From the NCBI GenBank assembly GCA_025917655.1, contig CP084608.1, positions 2,583,501 to 2,647,500 of the forward strand: a stretch of 64,000 nucleotides of DNA. The letters run 5' to 3'. Made by a program: the position numbers and the translations under genes. Below the pieces are notes generated by a model. That model saw nothing but the letters and a program-made list of their open reading frames with translations. It had not been told where the DNA came from and ran no database searches. Source of the DNA: Chlorella sorokiniana (taxonomy: Eukaryota > Chlorophyta > Trebouxiophyceae > Chlorellales > Chlorellaceae). Below are positions 1-10,400 of the stretch, in pieces (position 1 is the stretch's first letter; each line of letters begins with the position of its first letter).

Positions 1-3000
1 CTCATCGATCCTGCCCCCTGCCCATGCGGCCTCCGGCCCGCAGTCCCGCATTACTGGGAGGCGCGGTGGGGCAGCCGGGCGGCCCCCATCATCATCGCCG
101 CCGAGGAGGGCGCCGGCAGCGTCGCCATCACCGCCCCGCTCAACGTCTTTGACGTCAGGTGCGCCCGGGGCCACGGCAAAGAGGAAGAGGCAGGCGGGAA
201 CAAGGCTGCCCTCCCTACCCAACAAACAAACATTCACCCCCTCACTCCCATCCACCCACCACCAGCATCACACATCACCTTCCCCCGCCCCTCCCCCCCC
301 ACCCACCCACCCCCCGCTCTTCCCCCACTGCCACCACCACCAGGCACCTCCACCTTGTGGGCCTCACCATCCGCTCGCGGGGGACCCCTTCCACTGCGAG
401 CGCTGCATCAACCTGCTGCTGCGCAACGTCGTGGGTGTGTGGCGGGGCTGGGCAGCGCGGCGGCACGAAGGGCTGCGCAGCCAAAGCCTCAAACCCCCTA
501 AAAGTTGGCGCCAGCCACCCCATGCTGTGCCCCGCCTCAGCTGTCAGGCGGGTTGCCGACCCCACCACCACCACGAAAGCTGTGACTTGCATGAACTGAA
601 CACATGCCCCTTACCCGGTTCCCCCACACCCCGTGCAGCCGAGGGCGTGTGTGCGGCAGGCGCCAGCTGGAGCGAGTGCGGGGTGCAGGAGGCCATCAAG
701 CTGAACCAGTGCCGGGCGTGTGGATCGAGGGCGTGGGTGAGGCCTGCTCTTTGCGGTCTGGCCAATGCTGCTTGGAGGGTGGCGGCAAGCTCTCCGGGCC
801 CAGTCGCTGCCGCCGCCGTCACCCGCAGCTGCAGCCGGCTCCTGGCGGTTGCATCCAGGCCGGTGCTGCAGGCATCAACCACTCCCACTGTGCCGATCTC
901 TTCCTCCCCCACCCGCTGCCACTCCACCTGCAGTGGCAGGGTGGGCCAACGACAACGCGTTTGACTGCGTGGCCTGCCAGGTCAGCGCGGCCCCACGCTG
1001 CCCCACGCTGAGCTGACCTGGCCGCTGACCACCAGCGGGCGGCACTCGCCACCCTCTGCCGGCCCTGTGCCCTGCCTGCCGCCGCAACGCTCCTTCCCTT
1101 GCTCCTCTTGTTGTCGCAGTACGGCCACATCCTCAACTCGCGCTTCCATCACTCCGAGTGGGGTGTCTACCTGAAAGGCGGCTCAGGTGGGGGTGGCCAG
1201 CCACCGCCACCACCGAACCTCTGACACACAGGGCAGCCACCGCTGCTCCCCGCCGCGTGCGCGCGCTCCGTTGATCGCCTTGCCGCCCAGGCGCCGCCCC
1301 ACCTGCCTCCTCACTCCAGCCCCCACCGCCCGCTCGCCTCCCTGCAGCCTACTTCTTGGTGGCCGGCAACCTCATACACAACCACGGCTCCACCGGCTTC
1401 GCCGCGGGCCAGGGCACCGGCTTTGAGTTCATGGAGGCGCCCTGGCTGCGGTACGAGGCGTACGACGTAAAGGTGCGTACCGCCGCGGCACAGCTGGCGC
1501 CAGCGCCGCGTTCCACAGCGCTCGGGCATGCACAGCGCGGGTGCAGCTGCGGCAGGCGCTGCAGGCGGTGGGGGAGGGGCATGCCTCTCCAGCAGGCATC
1601 TGGAGTGGTGCTTGCACGCTCGCGCCTGGTGGGGTGCATTGACGATTCTGGTCGGGTGGGCGTCAGGGCCGGCCCTCAGGGCCCGGCGCCCACTGTCATC
1701 TGCGCGCATCGAGAGCAGCTGTTCTCCCGCTTTCCTCCCCGCCCTCCAGCTGGTGAACAACGTGATCCGCGACATCCAAGGCGCCGGCTTCGGGCTGTGG
1801 GGCTGCTACGACTGCCTGTTCGCCCACAACACGCTGCTGCGCGTCGGCGTACGCTCACACCTGATCGACATCAAGTTCGGCGAGCATTCGTGCGACGGTG
1901 CGGCGGCGGCGGCGCCAAGCTGGAGGATGCCGTGCTGCGCTGGCGCCAGCCTGTTGGAACGGCAAAGCATTCAGTTTGCAAGCTGCTCGCACGGCATGTG
2001 AAGACAAGCCCGCACTCCCACACCCCCTCCCTGGCTGACATGCATGTGCAGGCGATGCGGCGCGCTGCGCTGCCAACCGCGCGGCGGGCGGCTGGGGCCC
2101 CGGGCACCCGGAGAGGTGGTGTTCATCCCAAACAAGAACTGCTACGTGGCAAACAACGTCATCTACAACCCGCCAGGCACCCAATCCCAGGTCAGTGCTT
2201 GCGCCTGCTCGGTGGGTTAGGGCGGCAGCCAACGGCAGCGCTGCTGCGGTCAGCATGCCCAGTGGGAGGCCCTGCCAGTCCAGCGCATGCTTGGGGACGC
2301 CATGGGGCAGCTCCCGGGCAGCCAAGCAGGCAGGGCAGCAGCCAAGCCCATTTCTTCCCCTGTTAAAGGCTGCCGCTGCTCGCCCTGCCGCCCTGTCGCC
2401 ACCGCTGGCAACCTCCCGTCCCCCGCCCCCCCCCCCATGCATGCCCCCCGCAGTGGCAGCACCTCCAGGTGGACGACCCCGGGGCAGCCTGAGGGCCGAC
2501 GACGGACTGGTGATGCGCGGCAACGTGGTGCTCAACGGCGACGCGGACATGCCGCTGGGCGTGGGCGGCGGCTGCCCGCCCACCAACCCCACCTGCAACC
2601 CCACGCAGGTGGGGCGCACCTGGCCTGGCCAGGGTTTGCTGCTCTGAAAGTGGGGAGCCGGTGGTGGGGTGGTGGGTGGTAGCTAGCTGGCTATAGCTGG
2701 GCAGGCCTTCACGCTGAGGCCGTGCAACCATGAATGCAAGGAGCCATGTCCATCCCTGCCCCTCCCTCCCGGACCACACTGCAGCTGACGTCGCAAAACG
2801 TGTTCAACGGCTGGCGCCCGACCTCAGCCTGACCACCTACCGCCCCCTCAGCGCCACCGGCCGCCTGGCCACCTATGCCGGCCTCTGGCGCTCCATCCCC
2901 TCCTTTCCTGCCTGGGCCGCCGGCCTGCGGGCCCCTGCTGGCAACCTGACCAACAGCGTGAGGAGCGACCGAGGAGGCGCGGCGCGCACAGCAAGGCGCA

Positions 3001-3041
3001 ACGCCCCCGGCGCCTACGTGCCTCCGCTCGCCGTGGGCTGA
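1..3041 (+). CDS. Right-handed parallel beta-helix protein (5' end outside window)
   Basis: Partial gene, first exon cut by the window edge. About ten exons can be joined by splice signals: 1-158, 344-434, 639 to about 725, about 940-982, 1120-1186, 1348-1472, 1750-1897, 2052-2190, 2454-2608 and 2785-3041. Readable pieces include PLNVFDV|RHLHLVGLTIRS across the first intron, DPFHCERCINLLLRNVV, NDNAFDCVACQ, YGHILNSRFHHSEWGVYLKG, GQGTGFEFMEAPWLRYEAYD and NNVIRDIQGAGFGLWG. Short beta-strand turns with Asn/Gly ladders and His/Cys-rich loops match the large beta-helix (pectate-lyase-like fold) family found in bacteria and algae. A carbohydrate-related role in the wall or outside the cell is inferred; I see no catalytic set I can name. 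The frame is broken near 379-383, about 2110, about 2485 and about 2820, each by one base, three of them beside G/C runs. The tga at 3039-3041 ends the last frame. Confidence 0.75.
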
Positions 3042-3603
3042 GTGCTCCGCCAGCGGCGCCAGCGTGGCTTGCGCCCTGTAACTTTCGCAACAGTTTGGCA
3101 TTGATGCCGCATCAACCGCTTCCATCAAGGCGTATCCATTTGTGTCTATACTGCACATGAGTTGTGCCAAGTTTTGACTTTGTTCCAGTTTCATTTTGTG
3201 CCAGGTTCGCATTTGTGCCCGACAGCCGCACGCCGCAATTTTATATGTCTGTGTCGATGTCTTGTAAACATAGCCAGTGGGAGCAGGGAAAATGCTTGTG
3301 CCAAGCCTACAATCATGTGCAGCAAGAGCGGCTGCAGCTGTCGGCAGGAAATCGCACTGCCGCAAAGGCAACTCGAAAGCAGCTAAAGGACGACCTGCTG
3401 CAGAGGTGTGATTGGAGGTGGCCTGCCACAGGGGAGGTGGGGGAGGTGGGGGGCAAGTGCCAGCGGCCGCCCCCGCCATTGCTGCAGCCCCCTACGACAC
3501 CAGCACGTAGCTGCCGCTGCCGCCATGGCGGGCACCCACCAAACCGAAGGCGACAGCTTGCAGCCCCTTGTTCCCCAGCAGCGGTGCTCGATGAACCGCC
3601 GCG
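3042..3603. other. Intergenic region between convergent genes
   Basis: Gap between the 3' ends of the beta-helix gene and the GH28-like gene. It holds the 3' UTRs and a TGTAA at 3077-3081 (probably too close to the stop to be the working signal) and another at 3263-3267. Open frames on both strands here look like chance high-GC frames. The minus-strand gene might read a little further, since a second frame stays open to 3383. Confidence 0.5.
3263..3267 (+). terminator. TGTAA poly(A) signal, beta-helix gene
   Basis: TGTAA, the usual poly(A) signal in chlorophyte green algae, lies 222 bases past the stop of the beta-helix gene. The surrounding bases turn locally A/T-rich, as expected near a cleavage site. 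Confidence 0.45.
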
Positions 3604-6600
3604 TCAGCAGCGGTGTTGTGTGACCGTGACGTTGCGCAGCCGCACGCCGCTGGTGCTGCCGGGATCGATGTGCAGGTGCCGCTGCCAATCTGGCCGCCGC
3701 GGGCACGTGTACCTGACCTGCAGCAGACAAAGCGGGGGAGGAGGTGTTGCTGTCAGCACGACGACACACATGCGAACGCGGCAGGTGAGACACAGCAGGA
3801 GGTTGCACATGCGTGGCGGTGCCACGATTGGGAGCCAAGCGGCCGAGCGGCACGCGCGCAGCGCCATTGCCAATGCTGTGTCAAGGGTTGAGGCCAGCCG
3901 TGCCATGCCTTGTTCGCACCTGCACATCAACCAGCCGCACATCGTCGGCTCCCGCCACCCACACAGCCGGCGTGCCGCCGCCCCCACAGTCCAGGCCGGC
4001 CGGCCACCAGCCCGGGCTGCCGCCGCCGCTGCCGCTGCCACCCCGCAGGCCAGGGAACGGGCTTGCGCTGCTGCTGGAGCTGCTGCCTCGAGCGCTGTTG
4101 CCGCCCAGGCATGGCAGTGTGCTGGCGTTGCTGCTGGGGCGATAGTCCTGGCAGCCTCCGGGCCAGGCGGTGAGACGCCGCAACACTAGGCTCACCCGCT
4201 CCAGCCGGATGCCCTGCAGGCTGTGCAGCTGCGGCGGCGCTTCCCGCCTCTCTCCCTTCTGCCGCCGCCACTGCCGCTGCTGCAGGAGCTCATGTAGCTG
4301 CCGCCGGTTCGCTCGATGTGCGTCTCTTGCCGGGCCGCCAGCGATGGTATGGGGCAGGGGCCGCCGGCCAGGAAGACGCCTCCCTCCGCTGCAGTCACTT
4401 GGATGTCCTCAAAGCTGAGGTTGGACACGGTTCCCACCTGCGCGGGGGAGGTGGGATTGCCGCAGCAGAGTGCTCTCCGTGAGCCCAGACAGGGAGGGCA
4501 GCCTGGCGACACAGGGAAGCCAAGCAGGGCCGCACCAGAGGCAGGCAGCCATGTGGCAGGAGCCAGAAGGCCGCACAGAGGGCTCAGTCGCCCTTAGCAG
4601 GGGGTCGGGAGTCGACGCACCGCACATGCCCCTCAACGCTGCCAAAAACTGCGCTGACCATGCATGCGCACCTTTACGCCGGGCCGCCGCGGCACTGCCG
4701 TCACGTAAATCGGCTCAGCCGCTCCCCACCAGCTGGGGTGGTAGCGGCGCGTGGTGAGGGCAATGCCGCGGAAGGCCACGTTGCTGATGCTGCCGCTGTC
4801 CCTGCAGTGGGTGGGGGCCTGCCTGTTGAGTGCATGCTAGGCAGAGGGGTGCAACAGAGCGGTGCCCGCTGCGGCTGCTGCCTGTGCCGCCGCTGCTGCC
4901 CAACAACCCCCATTTGCCTTGCTGCTGCCACTGCCGCCTCACAGCAGCTCCAAAGCCAGCCCGGGCTGGGCAGAGGAGTGCCGGCCGCCGATGCTGCCAA
5001 CACGCCGGTTCTCACTGCCCTGCTGCCAAGCTGCCCTGCTCACCGCAGCTGCACAGCCAGGCCGCGGTGCGCGTCCCGGATGCGCAGCCGCTCAAAGCGC
5101 ACCTCCCGCATGTCCGCCACGCTCTCGCTGCCCAGCTTGACGGCGGAGGAGCGTGAACGCAGACTGTACCAGGAGGGAGGACCAGCATTCGACGAGGCAA
5201 GGAGGGGGCGGCTGGGGCAGGCTGGAGGCGGCCGCAGAGAGGTGGATTGAGCTACTGCTGTTGGCGTGGGAGGGGACCTCTCCGGCGCGGAGGCCTGGCA
5301 GAAAGGTGATCTGCTCCCATCATTGCACCGCATTCCACGCTCATCCTCACAAGACACGCCCCACCCACGCTGTCATTCCAATCGCCACCCAATACCGCTC
5401 AAAGCCCCCCCCCCCCCCCCCCCACCCCCCCCCCCCCACACCCACACCCACACCCACACCCACCCACCCACCCCACACACACACACACCATCCCCCCACC
5501 CCCACCCACCTACCCCACCGCCACATACCTGCAGTCCCTCACTACAACGTGCTGCAGCGGGTGCCCCGGGAGGTGGTCTTCAGGCAGATGGCGTCGTCGG
5601 CGGTGTCCACGTCAGCGTCGACGATGCTGACGTGGCGGCTGCCGTCCACGTCGATACCTGCGGTACGGGGGGGGGTGGGGTGGGGGGGGGGGTGCACGCG
5701 GGAATGGCAGTACAGGGTGTCGCTGCCTTGGGGGCAGTCAAGGGCGGCGTGCCGCAAGGCCCAATTGCTAGCAGACGGTGCGTGGGCACATGCAGGCCTG
5801 AGGAGGATCCAGCTGGGGGCACGGCCTTGTGCATGGTGCACCCCCATCCCAATCCCGTCCCAACCCCACCCTCACCCCCGCCCTGCCCACCGTCGTTGTT
5901 TGGAATGTCCCAGTCGCCGCGAATCGTCACACGCTCAATGCGCACGTGGCTGCTGCGCAGCACGTGCAGGCACCAGTAAACCGGGTCTGCAGCTCGCTCG
6001 CAAGGGAGTGGGCACAGCTGCCAGAGGGGTGACCCAAATGGCTGCGGCCTGCCGTCCGTGACGCGGGCGGTAGCAGCAGAGCAGCGGCAGGCAGGGCGGG
6101 CGCGCGGGGAGGCGTTGGATCGCCCCTGCATCCTGCCCACCTGTCAGCCGCACGCCGGTGACGGCCACATGCTGCGAGTCCACCACACCCACCAGCCGGG
6201 GCCTGCAGGGACAGCACGGCCAGGTGGCAGCGCGAGGAAAGCGCTGCATGGGTCCCGGGGGCTGACAACCCTGCCTTTCACTGCTGCGCCCTTACTTTAT
6301 TTGCTACTGATGCTACAGGCCTGGGCAGCCCGCGAATGCCAGCCAACCAGCACTCGCCTGCACTCCTCCGGTTTGGGGCAGGATGCGTCCCGCCAGTTGC
6401 GCACCGTCTTGCGTGGCGTGCAAGGCGGCGGCAGGCCGCCCAATGCGGCGCTGCCGCGCCGCTCGCCCGCTAGCCGCCTGCCGCCGCCTTTGCTGCTGGC
6501 ATGCTGTTGCTGCGGGCATGGGAGAATCGAGCCGACGTCCCATGCTTGCTGACTCTCCGGCTGCCCTTCATGCTCTTGCAGCTGGAACACGCTTTGCGTC

Positions 6601-7050
6601 TGCTGCGGCAGCACCCACAGCCGCGCACGCCGTCCACGGCGCCGCCGCCGCTCAGCGCACAGCCGCTGCAGTTGCGGAAGTGCAGGAGGTACCAGTCTGG
6701 CTGGGAGGGCCCGTAGTCGCCCCTTGCCGTGCCCGCCAGCAGCGACACCCCTGCCGGCAGGTGCAGGCGCACGCAGCCGGAGAGGAGCAGCGAGGCTGTG
6801 AGGTAGGCGCGGGGGCATCCACCACGACTGTGCCGCACGCTGAGGAGCAGGCGTCGATTGCTGCCTGCAAGGCTGCCGTTGAGTAGCGGGTGCGTGAGGG
6901 CACGGCGCCATGCACGCTGGCCAGGCAAGTGGGCGGCGTTTGGGCAAGGGTGGCGCCGAGGCCGCTCGGCGTTACTGCCGCCGCCCCCGCCAGCGGGTGG
7001 CGAGATGCGGCAGCAAGCAGGAGGCCTAGCATAAGTATCTGCATTTCCAT
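3604..7050 (-). CDS. GH28 polygalacturonase-like beta-helix glycosidase
   Basis: Starts at ATG 7050 with a hydrophobic leader (MEMQILMLGLLLAAASRHPL), a likely signal peptide. The N-terminal part reads STAALQAAIDACSSACGTVV, then LTASLLLSGCVRLHLPAGVS and ALSGGGAVDG, the typical GH28 opening. Later exons give VRNWRDASCPKPEECR, RPRLVGVVDSQHVAVTGVRL, GDWDIPNNDG, GIDVDGSRHVSIVDADVD, TADDAICLKT, SSAVKLGSES, DAHRGLAVQLR and VSNLSFEDIQVTAAEGGVFL. The NND and DD carboxylates of the GH28 active site are present. The classical GHG and RIK motifs are replaced by SSAVKLGSES and RGLAVQLR, as I recall from a divergent GH28 subgroup, so the substrate is uncertain; a pectin-like or other uronic-acid or galactosyl polymer is inferred. 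Single-base frame breaks occur near 6811-6815 and about 5555. The last exon, ending at the stop at 3604, is the least certain. Confidence 0.75.
5405..5491. repeat. Poly-C tract followed by (CA)n/(CCCA)n microsatellite in an intron
   Basis: A run of about 19 C, a second run of about 13 C, then CACCCA and CA units. It lies in the GH28-like gene between the TADDAICLKT exon and the SSAVKLGSES exon. On the minus strand it is a G-run plus TG microsatellite. Likely polymorphic in length and hard to sequence. Confidence 0.8.
6203..6357 (-). other. GC-AG intron in the GH28-like gene
   Basis: Read on the minus strand, the exon ends GAG GAG TGC AG and is followed by GCGAGTG. The acceptor is CCTGCAG, followed by G CCC CGG CTG GTG. 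Joining the two gives the protein stretch EECRPRLVGVVDSQ with phase kept. The donor is therefore GC rather than GT, with an otherwise perfect AG/GCGAGT consensus, which is the usual form of the rare GC-AG class. Confidence 0.75.
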
Positions 7051-7441
7051 CGCATGACGAGGGCGGTATTTTCAGGCTGCCGGGGCTAGCAAAGGACAAA
7101 CCACAAGACGGCTTTGCCAGGGTTGAACGTCAACGGTTACGCAGACATTGAAACCTGCGACACGATTACTTTGGTTGATGACGGCGATGTTTCGTTCAAA
7201 GTGTAGCTCAGAAAGAGAGTGCAGTACAGTAAAGGTGTACTGTCGGATTGTTTATTGCATAAAGCAGTGATCATTGGACGCTGACTTACCAATGCAGGCT
7301 GGTAAAACTTGCATTTGTGTCGTTTCTGCTGCTCCAAGTCGTCTATCTACAAGGCACAAGGTCCCTCGCTGCCTGCCTATCCCGCAACTGCTGTGTCTAT
7401 CGCCCCGCCACCCTTTGCGCTTACACCCACCCTCGAAAAAC
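7051..7441. promoter_or_regulatory. Divergent promoter region, GH28-like and malate synthase genes
   Basis: About 390 bases between two start codons on opposite strands. It is visibly richer in A/T than the genes on either side and contains no convincing exon. An ATG at 7292 (+) opens a frame running into the proposed malate synthase first exon, so the 5' UTR of that gene is not settled. Confidence 0.4.
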
Positions 7442-10400
7442 ATGGTCGGTCGAGTGCGAGACAGTCCCCGGGCATCGGCGTCCACTGAGGTGCGCCAGCA
7501 AGCTTTCGAGGGCAAATGACTAAAGCAAGGCCCCCTGTCTCGGGCTCCTGTCCCACGGCTGCCCCTTCCTGCACGTGCCTATTGCCAATTGAACGCGTTT
7601 AGGGCCCATGCCGGTCCCGTTGATGGGGTGCCTTGAGAGCAACCCCTCGCATCGTGCGGCCCAGCTGCCGCTGCCTGGCGCCGCCAGTGGGGGCCAACTC
7701 ACCCGCCTGCCCTCCCTCATGGCATCCGCAGGGCGCTATCCCCAAGGGCATGGACATCCTGGGCGAGATGAAGCCCGGGTACAATGAAGTACTGAGCAGG
7801 TGACCTGCAGCCGGCAGCACGTTGGCTGGTGGGCTGCGCACGCCTGCGCGTGCTTCACTCGGCAGCGGCGCTCACGCCAAGAGTGGCATGCCACCGTTTC
7901 GTACTCTCTGCCGGGCAGTCAGAAATCACGCTCACAAAGTTTGCCGGTTGCAGGGATGCACTGGAGTTCCTGGCCGGCCTCGCCCGCAAGTACGGCCCGC
8001 GGTGCGTCTGCCGACCCTGCGAACCATCCCTCCTGCCCTGCTGCCGATGCTCAGCTGGCACAATCCCCTGGCTCCCTGCACCAGGTTTCCTTTGTCACCA
8101 CCCTCTGTCCACACACCCTGCCTTCCCCTTCACATTATGCAGCGTTTCAGAGCTGCTTGAGCGTCGGCGTGAGCAGCAGGCGCGCTACGACACGGGGAGA
8201 CGCCCCACTTCTTGCCGGAGACCAAGCACGTGAGCTTGCGCGGCAGTGCAGCAGGCATGCCTGGCATGCATCACGTTGGCACGGCGAGCCAGCCCGCCGG
8301 CCTGCAAACCTCCTGCGCTGCTGCACCCCCCACCCGCAGATCCGTGAGGGTGACTGGCGCGTGGCGCCGCTGCCAGCCGACTTCCAGGACCGACGTGTGG
8401 AGATCACCGGCCCCACCGACCGCAAGATGGTCATCAACGCGCTCAACAGGTGGGAAACTGGGTGTGGGCTAGTTTGGGGGCGCCGTCGGTTGCCCCTTGG
8501 CAGCGAATCCCGTCCTGAACTGGAAACCTGCGATTTTAAAAGGTTGGCAGCGGAGAAAGCTGCAATTCATGGGTAATTCTTGCCTCACTGGGTCGCTGAA
8601 ATCAAAACGTGCCATTCGGGCGGCTTTGCGCCCTTGTGGGCCTTCAACCTGCCAGCTGCCCGAACGACGGCGCGCAGCATGCAAGCCGCGCCCCTCATGG
8701 CCGTATATCGCCCGCTCCAGGCCGTGGGAGTGGCAGTTAAAGTCAATTTGCACGTCGTTATTGACCTCGTGTGCACGGGAGGCCTTTACTCGCCCTGCCG
8801 CTGTCAGGGTTCTTTGCAACCACCGGCCATTTCGCCACGGGCAGCCGCGACATACGCAGCAGAAAGCTTAGTGAAGATTTGTGAGGTGCGCCTCAAGTTT
8901 GTGCGCGGTAGCCTGCCTTGGAGCCGGGGTGCAGTTTGCTGAAACGTCGGGGGCATACACCGTGCAGCACTTCGCATTGCACTGCCCTTTTGAACTGTAC
9001 CAGCCGTTGCAACGCTCCGACGCCTGCAGCTTGGCATGATAGGCCCCCGCACTTCAGGGTGGCCGCCGATGCCGCTGCTCCCCTGGACTTGTGCCCTCGG
9101 GGCATTGTTGCAGATCTCTCAAGGTGTGCAGGCAACATAATGCTATACTAGAGCTTGAAGCAGGCCATAAAATACTTTTCGAGGACTGCTTTTCAATCTG
9201 ATACTCCGTCGCCGTGCCTCCTTCTGCTTGAATCTGTGCCACCGCCAGCACTGGAACTTGCCAGTGGCGGCGAGGGTGCGGACATGTGTGGGTGTCGCAT
9301 CTAGGTTTTTGACACCTCTCCCAGCTTCCCTCCCTACTTAACCAACCCTGCCTCAATAGGTTGCAACCCACACAGCATGCTCTGCCCCCTGCTGCCTGTT
9401 GTTTCCATACTGCTGCTCCTCCTCCCCGCTGCTGCAGCGGCGCCAATGTCTACATGCCCGACTTCGAGGACTCCAACTGCCCCACCTGGGACAACATGGT
9501 GGAGGGGCAGGTGTGTGCGAGATGTGGGGAGGAATGCAGCGTTGGAAGCAATGTGGCTGAGGGTGTGGGAGTACCGGGCAGAGTGGCGGCAGCGGGGGCG
9601 CGGTCTTTAGCGGGTAGAGCATGCTGGCATCCTCGCTGGCATCCAGTGTTCTCACCCTTACACCCTGTTCAGATCAACCTGCGGGATGCAGCGCGCGGCA
9701 CCGTGAGCTTCAAGGACCCGCGCACCGGCAAGCAGTACGCCTTGAAGGAGGTGCGCTGCATGCTGCCGCCTGCCTACTATCCAGACCACCAGTCTGTGTC
9801 GCAAAGCCGCCTCCCTCCTACTCACCTCCTCAACACCCCACGCAGTCAACCCCTGCCTGCCACCCCTTTCCGCCACGCTGCCAGCAGGGTCGCCGCGCCA
9901 CCATGGTCATGCGTCCCCGCGGGTGGCACCTGTGGGAGCACCACGTTCTTGTGGACGGCGCCCCCGTGCCCGCCCCCTCTTCGACTTCGCCCTGTACTTC
10001 TGGCACAACGCGCGGGCGCTGCTGGACGCGGGGCACGGCCCCTACTTCTACTTGGTGCGTATTTGGGCGGGCAGGGTGCTGGGGTGGAGGTGGGGCTGGG
10101 CGGGGTGGGGTGAGGGGGATGGAGCGTGTGGGTGTGGGCAGCTGGAGTGAGCAGGTGTGTTGTGGCCGAGGGCATCGCAGCACTCGGTTCAGCTGTGTTT
10201 TACTGGCAGCATGTGGGTGTGCAAGTGTCCTTTGGCGTGTCACGTGCGGCAGGAGGCAGGGACGGCGGCCTGGGCGCCTGCTCCCCTTCCATCAACAACA
10301 ATAACCCCGCCTGGCTGCATTCCCCCGCGCTTTCCATGCCGCAGCCCAAGATGCAGTCCCACTTGGAGTGTCGTCTCTGGAACGACATCTTTGTGGATGC

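Noticed and set aside
3164-4189. Long plus-strand open frame (341 codons)
   Set aside because: It lies antisense to GH28-like exons whose protein motifs are clear; composition is typical of a high-GC shadow frame.
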